64,000 bases of DNA from Pseudomonadota bacterium (lineage in GTDB: Bacteria; Pseudomonadota; Gammaproteobacteria; Steroidobacterales; Woeseiaceae): assembly GCA_022563255.1 (NCBI GenBank), contig JADFNS010000001.1, positions 186,001 through 250,000 on the forward strand, read 5' to 3'. Positions within the stretch are counted from its first letter, which is position 1; each line of letters opens with the position of its first letter. The notes below the pieces were generated by a model. The model saw nothing but the letters and a program-made list of their open reading frames with translations, made no database searches and was not told where the DNA came from. This document shows, one piece after another, positions 19,878 through 30,902 of the stretch. The position numbers and the translations under genes are program-made.

Positions 19878-20445
19878 CTACTGAGCGTTTGATTGGGTTT
19901 TATCGAGCTTGGTGAATTTGGATCCTTCCAGCGTCAGGTTGTACATCAGGCCTTTCGAGCCGAAGATAAAGCCGACGACGGGATCCCTGAGATTGTCGGA
20001 ATCGATGGTCTTGCCGACTCCCAGATCAATCAATGCAATCGATCCATCGACGCCGACCTTCCAGCCGTTGGAATTACGAAATTTATCCAGCGAGTCTTGG
20101 GTCATGAACGCGATGACGATCGATTTTGCCTGCGCACCGAGCTGAAAACCGATCGAACCTGCCGACGTTCGGTAGTAGGCAACGGTTTTTCCACCAACGC
20201 GCAGCACACCCTCGCCAGTCTCGGCGCCAATGAACATCCCGACCTTGATGACACGCGGGAAAACCAGGTATCCGGCCGCCTGGGTCAGAAACACCTCGGC
20301 GCCATTGACCTCTTCGCGGAACGTCTGCAGCGCTTTATCCGACTCACGGTCGATTTTTTCTGCGGACGCCGCCAGTACGGAGCTGGTCAGCAAAATCGCT
20401 GCGATCATGCTGGCTGAACGAACAAGCCTGCTGTATTTGTTCATC
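19878..20445 (-). CDS. SYLF/YSC84-type lipid-binding domain protein, exported
   Basis: 'AAGYLVFPRVIKVGMFIGAETGEGVLRVGGKTVAYYRTSAGSIGFQLGAQAKSIVIAFMTQDSLDKF'; internal ATG gives a signal peptide. Confidence 0.85.
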
Positions 20446-20523
20446 ATAGGGTTCCTGTTATTCATACATAAGCAATCATAGCCCAAATCGTCCCGGGCAG
20501 AATAACCGTGCGTGCCTGAATGG

Positions 20524-21309
20524 CTACTGAACCGCCGCATCCAGAAAAGCGTGCAACATCGTCTTTAGTACATTGCGGAGATTTTGTGCCTTTTCCTCGT
20601 CAAACGATACGGCCTCTTCGTCCATGTAAGCGCGCTGCGCTATTTCGAGCTGCAGCGCCTGAAACCGGTTTTCCGGGTCCCCGTAGTGACGCGTGATGAA
20701 GCCACCCGTGAAACGGCCGTTGCACACGGCACTGCAGGAGCTCGCCGCAGCAATTCTCCAGACGGCATTTTCAATATTGTGGCCACAACTGGCGCCATTA
20801 TTGCTGCCGAGGTTCAGCAGCGGCAGTTCTCCGTCGAACAAGCGGGGTACGACGCTTGGAATCGAGTGCGCATCCCATAATAGTGCGAAACCGTGTTCGA
20901 CACGCATGGCGTCCAGTGTCGCACGTATTCGATCGTGATACGGTCGCCAGTACTTCGCAACGCGCGCCGCCGTTTCGTCTTCACCTACATTGCCTTGTCG
21001 ATATATTCCGTCGCCGGCAAACGTCTCTTGCGGACACAAGCCGGTGACAAGCTGGCCTGGATACAAGACGCTGCCATCGGCCGCGCGGTTGAGGTCGACT
21101 ACATAGCGTGAGAAATTAGCGACCAGCACGGTCGCACCCATGGCGGCCGCGAACTCGTATAACTTTGCCACGTCCCAGTCTGTATCCGGTGTGGCGCGGC
21201 CCGCCGTGGTCATGCGCGCGGCAATGTCCTGCGGCAATTCACGGCCGTCGTGCGGCACGCTGATCAACAACGGCAAATCGCCCTCGACGTATTCGTACAC
21301 GTCGTTCAT
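20524..21309 (-). CDS. hutG: N-formylglutamate deformylase
   Basis: 'LLISVPHDGRELP', 'YVVDLNRAADGSVLYPGQ', 'LLWDAHSIPSVVPRLFDGELP'; hut operon context; 4-nt overlap with hutH. Confidence 0.93.
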   Translation of the reverse strand: MNDVYEYVEGDLPLLISVPHDGRELPQDIAARMTTAGRATPDTDWDVAKLYEFAAAMGATVLVANFSRYVVDLNRAADGSVLYPGQLVTGLCPQETFAGDGIYRQGNVGEDETAARVAKYWRPYHDRIRATLDAMRVEHGFALLWDAHSIPSVVPRLFDGELPLLNLGSNNGASCGHNIENAVWRIAAASSCSAVCNGRFTGGFITRHYGDPENRFQALQLEIAQRAYMDEEAVSFDEEKAQNLRNVLKTMLHAFLDAAVQ

Positions 21310-22835
21310 GCGGTCAGGCTAGGCAGAACCGATGCGGCATATTCGCAATAAACACCGCGATCAATGTTGTCGGCCACGCGACAAATGTCCGTCGACAGCG
21401 AACGATCTCCATCATAGGGCGGGGATATTTTTCGCAGCGACGTGATGACGGCCTCAATGACGCGTGAACTCTTTTGTGGGTGATGAAACTCAATACCTTG
21501 TGCCGCCGCCAGCATTTCGATCGCGATGATGTTCGCCACATTGTCGAGCATCGTGTGCAATCGTCGCCCCGCAAACGTTGCCATGCTGACGTGATCTTCC
21601 TGGTTTGCCGAGGTCGGCAGGCTGTCCACGCTCGCGGGATGCGCATGCGACTTGTTTTCGGAGGCCAAAGCCGCCGCCGTGACCTGCGCCATCATGAACC
21701 CGCTGTTCAGTCCGCCGTCTTTTACGAGAAAGGCCGGCAAGCCGCTCAGGTGGGAATCGATCAGCAACGCAATACGGCGCTCCGACAGCGCACCTATTTC
21801 GGCGATTGCGAGCGCCAAGTAGTCGGCCGCAAACGCCACGGGTTCGGCGTGGAAATTACCGCCCGACAACACTGACTTCGAATCGGTGAATACAAGCGGG
21901 TTGTCCGTTACTGCGTTCGCTTCCGTTTCGAGCACGGAGCAAACGTGCCGGACAACATCGAGGCAAGCCCCCATCACTTGCGGCTGGCACCGTATCGAAT
22001 ACGGATCCTGAACGCGATCGCACTCGAGATGCGACGCACGAATGTCGCTGCCGCACATCAGGTCACGCAAAACTCCGGCAACCGCGATTTGTCCGCCGTG
22101 GCCGCGTACATTCTGAATACGTTTATCGAACGGCGTGTCGCTACCCTTGATCGCATCCGACGACATCGCGCCGGCCATCAATGCGGCAGCGAGCAGGTTC
22201 TCGGTTCGAAATACCGCCGCCAGCGTAAGTGCGGTCGAGACCTGGGTGCCGTTGAGCAACGCCAGGCCCTCTTTGGGCGCCAGCTTCACAAGCTTGATAC
22301 CGGCCGCCTTCAGCGCTACCGGCGCGGGCAGCAAATCGCCATTCACGCGCACCTCGCCTTCACCGATAAGAGCGCCAGCCATGTGCGCAAGCGGTGCCAG
22401 ATCGCCGGAGGCGCCGACCGAACCGCGCGACGGAATACACGGGTAGATGTTGTGATTGAGCATTTCACACAAGGTCTCGACAAGTTCGACCCGCACGCCG
22501 GAAAACCCCTCAGCCAGCGATATAATTTTCATGAGCATGATCAGACGTACGATCTCGTCGTTCAGGTCTTCACCAACGCCGACCGCGTGGGACTTGACCA
22601 GGTTCTCCTGCAGTTGCGCGAGTTCATCTCCGCTTATGCGTACCTGCGCCATCTGGCCAAATCCGGTATTCACGCCATAAACTCTCTGGCCGCCCGCAAC
22701 GAGGTCCTCAATCAATTCGTTCGCTTCGGCGATGCGCCTTTTTGCTTCGTTGCCCAAGGACACGGTAAGGGGGTCCTGCCAGGCGTTCCGGAGCACATCA
22801 AGCGTGATGAGCTGATTGTCTACAATCAGATTCAC
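21306..22835 (-). CDS. hutH: Histidine ammonia-lyase
   Basis: MIO '[21 protein letters not shown]' motif; probable GTG start abutting hutU. Confidence 0.97.
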   Translation of the reverse strand: MNLIVDNQLITLDVLRNAWQDPLTVSLGNEAKRRIAEANELIEDLVAGGQRVYGVNTGFGQMAQVRISGDELAQLQENLVKSHAVGVGEDLNDEIVRLIMLMKIISLAEGFSGVRVELVETLCEMLNHNIYPCIPSRGSVGASGDLAPLAHMAGALIGEGEVRVNGDLLPAPVALKAAGIKLVKLAPKEGLALLNGTQVSTALTLAAVFRTENLLAAALMAGAMSSDAIKGSDTPFDKRIQNVRGHGGQIAVAGVLRDLMCGSDIRASHLECDRVQDPYSIRCQPQVMGACLDVVRHVCSVLETEANAVTDNPLVFTDSKSVLSGGNFHAEPVAFAADYLALAIAEIGALSERRIALLIDSHLSGLPAFLVKDGGLNSGFMMAQVTAAALASENKSHAHPASVDSLPTSANQEDHVSMATFAGRRLHTMLDNVANIIAIEMLAAAQGIEFHHPQKSSRVIEAVITSLRKISPPYDGDRSLSTDICRVADNIDRGVYCEYAASVLPSLTA

Positions 22836-24496
22836 TTCGCACACCCGCGATCGATCATCGGCAGATCGAGTCCGTGCTCCCGCGCGCATTCAATCGCGTC
22901 GGGATAGCCGGCGTCGGCATGGCGCATCACGCCGCTTGCCGGATCGTTCCACAAGACTCTCTCTATACGGCGATCAGCCGCTTTCGTGCCATCGCAGACG
23001 ATGACCAGTCCAGCGTGCTGGGAGTAGCCCATACCAACGCCTCCACCGTGATGCAAAGATACCCAGGTCGCACCGCTGGCCGTGTTCAGCAGAGCATTAA
23101 GTAACGGCCAGTCGGATATCGCGTCGCTGCCATCCATCATGTCTTCGGTTTCGCGATTCGGGCTTGCGACCGAACCCGCATCGAGATGGTCTCTGCCGAT
23201 CACCACGGGCGCTTTCAATTCACCGGTGCGCACCATCTCGTTGAACGCGAGGCCAAGTCGGTGTCGATGCCCCAGGCCTACCCAGCAAATGCGCGCCGGC
23301 ATGCCCTGGAACTTTATACGTTCACGCGCGGCGTCGAGCCAGGTGTGCAGATTCAGATCGTCCGGGATCAACTCCTTCACTTTCGCGTCTGTCTTGTAAA
23401 TATCTTCGGGATCGCCGGATAACGCTGCCCACCGAAACGGGCCGATGCCGCGACAAAACAGCGGCCGGATATAGGCCGGGACAAAACCGGGAACATCAAA
23501 AGCATTCTTGACCCCCTCGTCGAGGGCTTCCTGACGAATATTATTGCCGTAATCGAACGTCGGGATACCTAGTTTTTGAAATTCAAGCATCGCCCTGACA
23601 TGAATCGCCATCGATTTTACCGATGCGACGGCCACGGCGTCAGGATCGCTCGCCCGGATCGAAATCCATTGCTCAACCGACCAGCCTATTGGCAGATAGC
23701 CGTTTGCCGGATCGTGCGCCGAAGTTTGATCGGTGACGGCATCCGGCCTAATGCCACGTTTTACCATCTCCGGCAAAATCTCCGCAGCGTTGCCCAGCAG
23801 GCCAACCGATACCGCATCCTTGTCGCGCACGGACTGATCGATTATTTTCATCGCCTCGTCCAGAGTTTCGGCGCGCTTGTCCAGGTAACCGGTCTCCAGA
23901 CGCATATCGATACGATCGGTCTGACACTCTATGGCCAGCAAAGAGGCGCCCGCTATCGTTGCGGCCAGTGGTTGCGCGCCGCCCATGCCGCCCAGACCGG
24001 CCGTCAATATCCAGCGGCCGGCAAGGTCGCCAGCGTAGTGCTGCCGTCCCATTTCCACGAATGTCTCGTAAGTTCCCTGAACGATTCCCTGACTCCCGAT
24101 GTAAATCCAGGAGCCGGCCGTCATCTGGCCGAACATTATGAGTCCCTTCCTGTCGAGTTCACGAAAATGCTTCCAGTTCGCCCACGCCGGAACGAGATTC
24201 GAATTCGCGATGAGCACGCGTGGCGCATCCACATGAGTCCGAAATACGCCAACGGGTTTGCCGGACTGCACCAGCAAAGTCTCCTCTTCCCCGAGATTCC
24301 TGAGTGACTCAATGATCGCGTCGTAACATTCCCAGTTCCGCGCCGCTTTCCCGTTACCGCCATAGACCACGAGCTCCTGCGGATTTTCGGCGACTTCCGG
24401 ATCGAGATTGTTCATTAGCATTCGCAGTGGCGCTTCGGTGAGCCAGCTCTTTGCCTGCAGTGTCGTGCCTTTTGGCGCTTTAATGATTCTTTTCAT
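22832..24496 (-). CDS. hutU: Urocanate hydratase
   Basis: '[31 protein letters not shown]', '[12 protein letters not shown]', '[24 protein letters not shown]'. Confidence 0.97.
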   Translation of the reverse strand: MKRIIKAPKGTTLQAKSWLTEAPLRMLMNNLDPEVAENPQELVVYGGNGKAARNWECYDAIIESLRNLGEEETLLVQSGKPVGVFRTHVDAPRVLIANSNLVPAWANWKHFRELDRKGLIMFGQMTAGSWIYIGSQGIVQGTYETFVEMGRQHYAGDLAGRWILTAGLGGMGGAQPLAATIAGASLLAIECQTDRIDMRLETGYLDKRAETLDEAMKIIDQSVRDKDAVSVGLLGNAAEILPEMVKRGIRPDAVTDQTSAHDPANGYLPIGWSVEQWISIRASDPDAVAVASVKSMAIHVRAMLEFQKLGIPTFDYGNNIRQEALDEGVKNAFDVPGFVPAYIRPLFCRGIGPFRWAALSGDPEDIYKTDAKVKELIPDDLNLHTWLDAARERIKFQGMPARICWVGLGHRHRLGLAFNEMVRTGELKAPVVIGRDHLDAGSVASPNRETEDMMDGSDAISDWPLLNALLNTASGATWVSLHHGGGVGMGYSQHAGLVIVCDGTKAADRRIERVLWNDPASGVMRHADAGYPDAIECAREHGLDLPMIDRGCAK

Positions 24497-25257
24497 TGCC
24501 GCAGATTCTCCAGTTGAACGACATCGGTCGACATCGTTCGCGATGTTCCAGGCGGAGCGTAATGCCCCGTGAGTTCGTAGCGGCTGCCCGGATGGTGCAG
24601 ACGCGCAAATGTGACGGGAATACCGTCCGACCAGGTGCGCCGAATAACGATCAGGCTTGCCTCGTCATCGCTCATCTGAAGATGCCGGCGAACGGCCCGG
24701 TTCGGAATGCTCGCGCGCACCGCCTGTTCAGCTTCCTGCAAGGGCGCGACGCCGGTCAAATAGGCGCTCGGCGTGACCTGCTCGAAGTCCTGCTGCAGAC
24801 ATTCGGGCGCGAAACTCGCCAGTATGTGCCGGTCCTCGACTTGTATGGGCTTACCGTTCTCGTAATGGACGAGCAGTAAATGAAAAATATCGGTGCCCTG
24901 CTTGACGTGCAGCGCTTTGGCAATCTCTCCGCGCGCCTGTTGCCGCGACTGGCGCACAACGCGAGTGGAATGCTGATGTCCACGCAGCTCAATCTCATCT
25001 GCAATATTGTGCACCTCGAGCAGATGCGAACGCGAGCGATAGTCCGACACAAAGGTGCCACGCCCGGCGACGCGCTCAACGTAGCCTTCGCTGGTCAGTT
25101 CTCGCAACGCCCGATTGGCGGTCATGCGGGAAACGCTCATGGAAACGACCAGCTGGTTCTCGGATGGTACCCGGTCAGACGGTCGCAGCGCACCTGTCGA
25201 AATCTGTTCGACTATGAAGTCCTTGACCTGCTGGTAGCGAGGCTTGGAAGGAATCAT
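24493..25257 (-). CDS. hutC: Histidine utilisation repressor, GntR/HutC family
   Basis: '[54 protein letters not shown]' wHTH, UTRA C-domain. Confidence 0.95.
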   Translation of the reverse strand: MIPSKPRYQQVKDFIVEQISTGALRPSDRVPSENQLVVSMSVSRMTANRALRELTSEGYVERVAGRGTFVSDYRSRSHLLEVHNIADEIELRGHQHSTRVVRQSRQQARGEIAKALHVKQGTDIFHLLLVHYENGKPIQVEDRHILASFAPECLQQDFEQVTPSAYLTGVAPLQEAEQAVRASIPNRAVRRHLQMSDDEASLIVIRRTWSDGIPVTFARLHHPGSRYELTGHYAPPGTSRTMSTDVVQLENLRQ

Positions 25258-26612
25258 CGGGTCTCGCCCAGCTTCGCGATCGCCTCGGAATAGGCCAAAC
25301 GCGATGCGTCCCGGCGCACGTGCAGGGCATCGATCACGCACCACTCACCGTTGACCATGACGCGCTCGACCGGCGACGGGTATCCCGAGAACACGAGCGC
25401 ATCGAGTCGCGATTCGTCGTCATGACCTGCAAGCATCGGATCATCGTCGCTCAGCACGACGAAATCCGCAGAAGCACCGGCCACAATGCCTGCCGTCGCC
25501 TGACCACTCGCCGCGGCGCCGCCTTCCAGGGCGCGCAGAAACAACTCACGCCCGACATGACTGTCTCGCAGCGACACGACGTTGCGTTTCTGGGTCGCCA
25601 GTCGCTGTCCGTACTCCAGCCAACGAAGTTCCTCAAACGGATTTATGGACACATTGCTATCCGAACCGACTGCGATGCGACCGCCGTGGCTGAGAAAATG
25701 ATGCAGCGGAAACAGGCCGTCACCAAGATTCGCCTCGGTACTCGGACAAAGTCCGGCAACCGCTCCAGACTCAGCCAGCGCTTCCACTTCGGCTGGATCC
25801 ATGTGGGTCGCATGCACAAGACACCAGTTGCTGGACACCGGAAAGTTTTCCAGCAACCATTGCACGGGCCGGCGACCATAGGCCTTTATGCATTCGTCCA
25901 CTTCACGTTGTTGTTCGGCGATGTGCAAATGCATGGGCAAAAACTCGTCCGCCGAGACTTTCGCAATCTCCTGCAGTGACTCCCGACTGACCGCACGCAG
26001 ACTGTGCGCCCCAATCCCGACATTGGCGGCGGAACCACTCGCCGCAGTCACGCGCTTGTGATGCGCCAGGTACTCGTCCAGCGACATCGCGAAACCTTGC
26101 TGGTGCGGCGCGAGTTCCGCGTCGTCAAATCCGGCCCGCTCGTAATGCACCGGGATGTAGGTCAGCCGGATACCGCTGTCCGCCGCCGCCGTCGAAATAG
26201 CGGCGAACATGGTGTCGACGTCCTCCGGGTTGGCAGGATCGCGATGCAAATAATGAAACTCCGCAACTGCTGTGTAGCCGCTGGCAAGCATTTCACAATA
26301 GGCTTGCCGTGCGATTGACGTCAGGATGGAGGCGTCGACGCGACCGGCCAACTCGTACATTCGGTCCCGCCAGCTCCAGAAATTATCCTGCCCTGCGGGC
26401 GAACGCTGCTCCGTATGACCGGCCAGTGCGCGCTGGAATGCGTGGCTGTGCACATTGCAAAGTCCCGGAATGACATAGCCACAAGGCACGTCGCCGGCAG
26501 CCTCGCGTGCGTCTGTCTGCAAAGACGCTATCTTCCCGTTGGCGATCTCCAACCGGACGTTTTCAGACCAGCCATCGAGTAGCAGCGCCTTCTTTGCAAA
26601 TACCGTTGTCAT
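25254..26612 (-). CDS. hutF: Formimidoylglutamate deiminase
   Basis: 'GYVIPGLCNVHSHAFQRALAG', 'HLHIAEQQREVDEC', 'VGSDSNVSINPFEELRWLEYGQRL'. Confidence 0.95.
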   Translation of the reverse strand: MTTVFAKKALLLDGWSENVRLEIANGKIASLQTDAREAAGDVPCGYVIPGLCNVHSHAFQRALAGHTEQRSPAGQDNFWSWRDRMYELAGRVDASILTSIARQAYCEMLASGYTAVAEFHYLHRDPANPEDVDTMFAAISTAAADSGIRLTYIPVHYERAGFDDAELAPHQQGFAMSLDEYLAHHKRVTAASGSAANVGIGAHSLRAVSRESLQEIAKVSADEFLPMHLHIAEQQREVDECIKAYGRRPVQWLLENFPVSSNWCLVHATHMDPAEVEALAESGAVAGLCPSTEANLGDGLFPLHHFLSHGGRIAVGSDSNVSINPFEELRWLEYGQRLATQKRNVVSLRDSHVGRELFLRALEGGAAASGQATAGIVAGASADFVVLSDDDPMLAGHDDESRLDALVFSGYPSPVERVMVNGEWCVIDALHVRRDASRLAYSEAIAKLGETR

Positions 26613-26626
26613 GCCATTCCAGTGAA

Positions 26627-26641
26627 GTTGTATATACAGGC
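26627..26641. promoter_or_regulatory. HutC-like operator (TTGTATATACAGG) between divergent hutF and hutI
   Basis: TGTATATACA palindrome; close to the CTTGTATATACAAG-type HutC consensus. Confidence 0.7.
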
Positions 26642-26684
26642 TAGACCATGCTAATTTCGGTTGCAACTGCTCCGGAGGATTTCA

Positions 26685-27908
26685 ATGCTGGCCTGGGACC
26701 TGCTGCTGACTGATGCACGAGTTGCAACAATGCGGAATGCGGCCCCGGACTACGGTGTCGTGGACGGGACAGGAACGATCGCCGTCAAGGACGGGAAAAT
26801 TGCCTGGATCGGCGCCGCATCCGAACTGCCTGCCGGCAAGGCCCTTGAGCAACGTTCCCTGGACGGTCGCTGGATTACGCCAGCCTTGATCGACTGCCAC
26901 ACGCACCTGGTTTTCGCCGGCGACCGGGCCGAGGAATTCGAACGGCGATTGCTCGGTGCAAGCTACGAGGACATCGCCAAATCCGGCGGCGGGATCATGT
27001 CGACGGTGCGGGCAACGCGAACTGCATCCGCTGCAGAACTGCTGGCGGCGGCTTTACCGCGCATCAATGCGCTGGCGAGTGAAGGCGTCGCTACGGTAGA
27101 AATCAAATCCGGCTACGGGCTGGATGTCGCCACCGAGATCAAGATGCTCGAGGTCGCGCGCCAACTCGGCAAGGAGTCGAACGTCAATATCCGCACAACG
27201 CTCCTGGCCGCGCACACGGTACCACCCGAATTCGAAAATGATGCGGACGCATACATCGGGCTGATTTGCGATGACCTGTTGCCGCAGGTCGTTGCGGGAC
27301 AACTGGCCGACGCCGTCGACGCGTATTGCGAATCAATTGCGTTCGACGCTTCCCAGGTAGCAAGGCTGTTTCAAAAAGCGACGGAATTGGGCTTGCCCGT
27401 CAAACTGCATGCAGACCAACTCAGCGACGGCGGGGGTGCAGAACTCGCAGCGAGATTCAATGCGCTGTCCGCAGACCATCTCGAGTATTCGTCGCTTGCG
27501 GGTATCGAAGCCATGGCTGGCTCTGGCGCCGTTGCGGTACTTCTCCCGGGTGCATTTTTGACTTTGGGCGAAACCCGGCTGCCGCCGGTTGCCAAGCTTC
27601 GCGCCGCAGGCGTACCCATCGCGATAGCATCAGACTGCAATCCCGGCACGTCTCCGATATGCTCATTGCGTACCGCGATGATGCTGGCCTGCCGGCTGTT
27701 CCGTCTGACGCCCGAAGAATGTCTTGCCGGGGCAACCCGGGAAGCTGCTCGCGCCCTCGGTCTGGCCGACGATCGCGGCACCCTCGAGATCGGCAAGCGC
27801 GCCGACCTGGCAATTTGGGAAATCGGTCATCCACGCGAACTCGCGTACTGGACCGGCACGCCACAACTGGCGGAATTAATTGCGGACGGGCACACTGGCC
27901 GTTCTTGA
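26685..27908 (+). CDS. hutI: Imidazolonepropionase
   Basis: 'PALIDCHTHLVFAGDRAEEFERRLLGASYEDIAKSGGGIMSTVRATR', 'IASDCNPGTSPICSLRTAMMLACRLFRLTPEECL'; Shine-Dalgarno GGAGG upstream. Confidence 0.96.
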   Translation: MLAWDLLLTDARVATMRNAAPDYGVVDGTGTIAVKDGKIAWIGAASELPAGKALEQRSLDGRWITPALIDCHTHLVFAGDRAEEFERRLLGASYEDIAKSGGGIMSTVRATRTASAAELLAAALPRINALASEGVATVEIKSGYGLDVATEIKMLEVARQLGKESNVNIRTTLLAAHTVPPEFENDADAYIGLICDDLLPQVVAGQLADAVDAYCESIAFDASQVARLFQKATELGLPVKLHADQLSDGGGAELAARFNALSADHLEYSSLAGIEAMAGSGAVAVLLPGAFLTLGETRLPPVAKLRAAGVPIAIASDCNPGTSPICSLRTAMMLACRLFRLTPEECLAGATREAARALGLADDRGTLEIGKRADLAIWEIGHPRELAYWTGTPQLAELIADGHTGRS

Positions 27909-29131
27909 ACACGCAGCACACCAAATCCCGAAGCTTCATCGTTACGCTCGGTCTGTTGACGGCGGTTGCGGCATTAACTGTGGACCTCAGCTTGCCGGCG
28001 ATACCAGCGATGGTCGACGCGCTCGGAACCAACCTTTCCCGCGGTCAGCAGATCGTCGGAATTTTCATGTTCGGCATGGCATTGGGACAGATTCCGTCGG
28101 GACTCGCGGCAGATAGATTCGGTCGCCTCCCGGCGCTGTATGTCGGCATCAGCGTGTTCGCGATCGCAGCGACGGTAGCCGCGATTACCAATGACATGGA
28201 CACACTGCTCGCAGCACGTTTTGTACAGGGGTTCGGCGCGGCCTCTGCAATCGTTATCTCGCGAGCCGTGGTGAGAGATATTGCGTCAGGCAAAGAGGCC
28301 GCTCGCCTGATGTCGTTGATGACGATGATTTTCACGTCGGCGCCGGTCATCGCCCCCAGCATCGGAGCGCTGCTGGTGGCGCGATGGAACTGGCACGTAC
28401 CCTTTGTTGCTATCGCAATTTGCGGCTATCTTTTGCTGTTCGGCATTCGCGCCAACCTTGTCGAAACACATACACCGAACGCGTCCGAACATCCGGTGCG
28501 ACAATTGCTGACGAGCTTCCGGGAGTTTTTCTCCCATCGTCAAAGCGTGTTCGGCTTGCTGCTGCTGATCCTGCCACCCGCCGGCTACATGTCCATTATT
28601 GCGATCTCCGCGGCTCTGGCCGTCGATATCTATGGATTCACGATCACGCAGTACGGATTCATTTTCGCGTGCGCGGGACTGTCCATACTCCTGGGCTCCG
28701 CGACGAATCGCTGGCTGGTCATGCGCTTCGACATCATGCAACTCATTAAGCTCGGAGTGCTCCTGATCTTTGCATCGAGCATTCAGCTGACCGTTATCGC
28801 GTGGCTCGATTCCGCGCCGTTCTGGTGGATCTGGTCTTGCGTCTGCCTGTTCATGTTTACGATTGCGATCCTGATGTCGAACACAACCGTTCTGGCCCTG
28901 GACCCGATGCCGAAAATCGCGGGTGTCGCCTCATCAATCATCGGCACCGCGCAAAATGTTGCCGGCGCGTCAGGCGCGCTGCTCAGCGCATGGCTTTATG
29001 ACGGTTCCGTGCGCAATGCAGTCATCATCATGGCTATCACCGGCATTGCCGTACCCGGTATTTTTCTGCTGCGGCCTCTGCTGGCGCCCGGTCCACTGGT
29101 GCATCATCCGCAGGAACTGGCGCGCGACTGA
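27905..29131 (+). CDS. MFS transporter, Bcr/CflA drug-resistance-like family
   Basis: 'DLSLPAIPAMVDALGTNLSRGQQIVGIFMFGMALGQIPSGLAADRFGRLPALYVGI'; probable TTG start overlapping the hutI stop. Confidence 0.85.
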   Translation: MNTQHTKSRSFIVTLGLLTAVAALTVDLSLPAIPAMVDALGTNLSRGQQIVGIFMFGMALGQIPSGLAADRFGRLPALYVGISVFAIAATVAAITNDMDTLLAARFVQGFGAASAIVISRAVVRDIASGKEAARLMSLMTMIFTSAPVIAPSIGALLVARWNWHVPFVAIAICGYLLLFGIRANLVETHTPNASEHPVRQLLTSFREFFSHRQSVFGLLLLILPPAGYMSIIAISAALAVDIYGFTITQYGFIFACAGLSILLGSATNRWLVMRFDIMQLIKLGVLLIFASSIQLTVIAWLDSAPFWWIWSCVCLFMFTIAILMSNTTVLALDPMPKIAGVASSIIGTAQNVAGASGALLSAWLYDGSVRNAVIIMAITGIAVPGIFLLRPLLAPGPLVHHPQELARD

Positions 29132-29695
29132 TCAGGGCAGGTTCGCCAGCACGTCTTCAAGTTCTTTGCGCGATTGCGCCGGCGTAATTTTCGGATAGCC
29201 GTACCAGATCAGGCCGACGACGAACGCCTGCGTTGGATCGATGCCCACGATGTCGAGAAACCGGGAATCCTTCGTGATGTCGCCGCTGGACCATTTGCTG
29301 CCAACGTCCGCTTTCCAGAGGTACAACATCATGGTCTGTATGGCTGCGCTGCACGCGGCGTAATTCTCGCGTTGCAGCAGCTCGTCGTCCGACCGCTGGC
29401 AGGTGACGACCAGCCAGCCCGGCTTCTCGGACCAGTTTCTTCGTTTGAAGTCGGCGGCCTGCGGTCCTTTCTTCTGCAAAACGATTTCGCGGCAGAGGTC
29501 CAGGCAGCGCTCTTTGGACTCGTCGCCCAGCAAGTAAAAACGCCACGGTTCCGTAACATGGTGATTTGGCGCCCAGGTGGCGACCTCGATCGCCTCGCGT
29601 ATCAGCTTTTCAGGAACCGGCGTCTGCAGAAACACGTTGATCGTGCGCCGGCCACGCAGCACTTCAGCAAACTCTCTGAGCGAGCGTTCATCCAT
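29132..29695 (-). CDS. Nitroreductase family protein
   Basis: 'VLRGRRTINVFLQTPVPEKLIREAIEVATWAPNHHVTEPWRFYLL'. Confidence 0.88.
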   Translation of the reverse strand: MDERSLREFAEVLRGRRTINVFLQTPVPEKLIREAIEVATWAPNHHVTEPWRFYLLGDESKERCLDLCREIVLQKKGPQAADFKRRNWSEKPGWLVVTCQRSDDELLQRENYAACSAAIQTMMLYLWKADVGSKWSSGDITKDSRFLDIVGIDPTQAFVVGLIWYGYPKITPAQSRKELEDVLANLP

Positions 29696-30900
29696 CAGAC
29701 GCGCTCGATAATCATGGCAATGCCCTGCCCTACGCCAATGCACATCGCGCACAGCGCATAACGACCGTTGCTGCGACGCAGTTGATAGGCCGCGGTCATC
29801 ACCAACCTCGCGCCTGACATACCGAGCGGGTGACCCAGTGCGATAGCGCCACCGTTAGCGTTTACGTGTTCCGCATCGTCGGCAACGCCCAGTTGACGCA
29901 GGGTTGCCAATCCCTGTGCCGCAAAGGCTTCGTTGAGTTCAATGAGGTCCATTTGCGCTATCGTCAGCCCGCACTGTTGCAATACCTTCTGCGCCGCAGG
30001 CGCCGGTCCGATACCCATGATGCGCGGTTCGACGCCAGCGACGCTCCAGGCAACGACTCGCGCGAGCGGCGTCAAACCCTGCGATTTCGCCGCAGCTTCA
30101 CTCGCTACGAGAACGGCGCACGCACCGTCATTGATTCCCGACGCATTGCCCGCCGTGATCGTGCCACCTTCACGAACGATCGGCTTTAGTTTTGTCAGTC
30201 CCGCCAGCGACGATGCGGCACGCGGATGTTCGTCAGTATCGACCACCACAGCGTCGCCACGTCGCTGCGCTACGGTGACGGGGACAATTTCCTCTTTGAA
30301 TTTTCCTGCTTTGATCGCCGCTTCCGCGCGGTGCTGGCTGCGCAGCGCGAACGCGTCCTGATCTTCGCGGGAAATGCCGAAATCTTCCGCAACATTTTCG
30401 GCGGTTTCCGCCATCGAATCGATGCCGTACTGCGCTTCGAGTTTCTTGTTGACGAAACGCCAGCCCAGTGTCGTGTCGTAGAGTTCTGAATTTCTGCCGA
30501 ACGCGACCGATTGCTTGGCCATGACGAACGGTGCTCGCGACATTGATTCCACGCCGCCCGCGATAGCCAGGCTGATACCGCCCACACGTATGCCATCGGC
30601 TACATTTCCTATCGCGTTCATACCCGAACCACAGAGACGGTTGATTGTCACCGCGGGAACGCCGACAGGCAGCCCCGCGAGCAGTCCTGCCATCCGCGCC
30701 ACGTTGCGATTGTCCTCGCCCGCCTGATTTGCGCAGCCGTACGCCAGGTCGTCTATCGCCTCCGCATCGAGGCTCGTATTTCGTGCCAGTAGCGCGGCGA
30801 TAGGAATCGCGCCAAGATCGTCCGTGCGAATAGACGAGAGCGAGCCGCCGTAACGCCCTATTGCCGTACGCACTGCGTCGCAGACGAATGCGTCGGCCAT
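29695..30900 (-). CDS. Thiolase (acetyl-CoA acyltransferase / 3-oxoadipyl-CoA thiolase-like)
   Basis: 'VCDAVRTAIGRYGGSLSSIRTDDLGAIPI', 'TINRLCGSGMNAIG', 'NANGGAIALGHPLGMSGARL', 'ALCAMCIGVGQGIAMIIE'. Confidence 0.93.
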   Translation of the reverse strand: MADAFVCDAVRTAIGRYGGSLSSIRTDDLGAIPIAALLARNTSLDAEAIDDLAYGCANQAGEDNRNVARMAGLLAGLPVGVPAVTINRLCGSGMNAIGNVADGIRVGGISLAIAGGVESMSRAPFVMAKQSVAFGRNSELYDTTLGWRFVNKKLEAQYGIDSMAETAENVAEDFGISREDQDAFALRSQHRAEAAIKAGKFKEEIVPVTVAQRRGDAVVVDTDEHPRAASSLAGLTKLKPIVREGGTITAGNASGINDGACAVLVASEAAAKSQGLTPLARVVAWSVAGVEPRIMGIGPAPAAQKVLQQCGLTIAQMDLIELNEAFAAQGLATLRQLGVADDAEHVNANGGAIALGHPLGMSGARLVMTAAYQLRRSNGRYALCAMCIGVGQGIAMIIERV

Positions 30901-30902
30901 CG

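Noticed and set aside
27326-27904. N-terminal ~190-aa extension of the 27326-29131 ORF
   Set aside because: It overlaps hutI out of frame and has Arg/Cys-rich non-protein-like composition; the MFS homology starts at a TTG at 27905.
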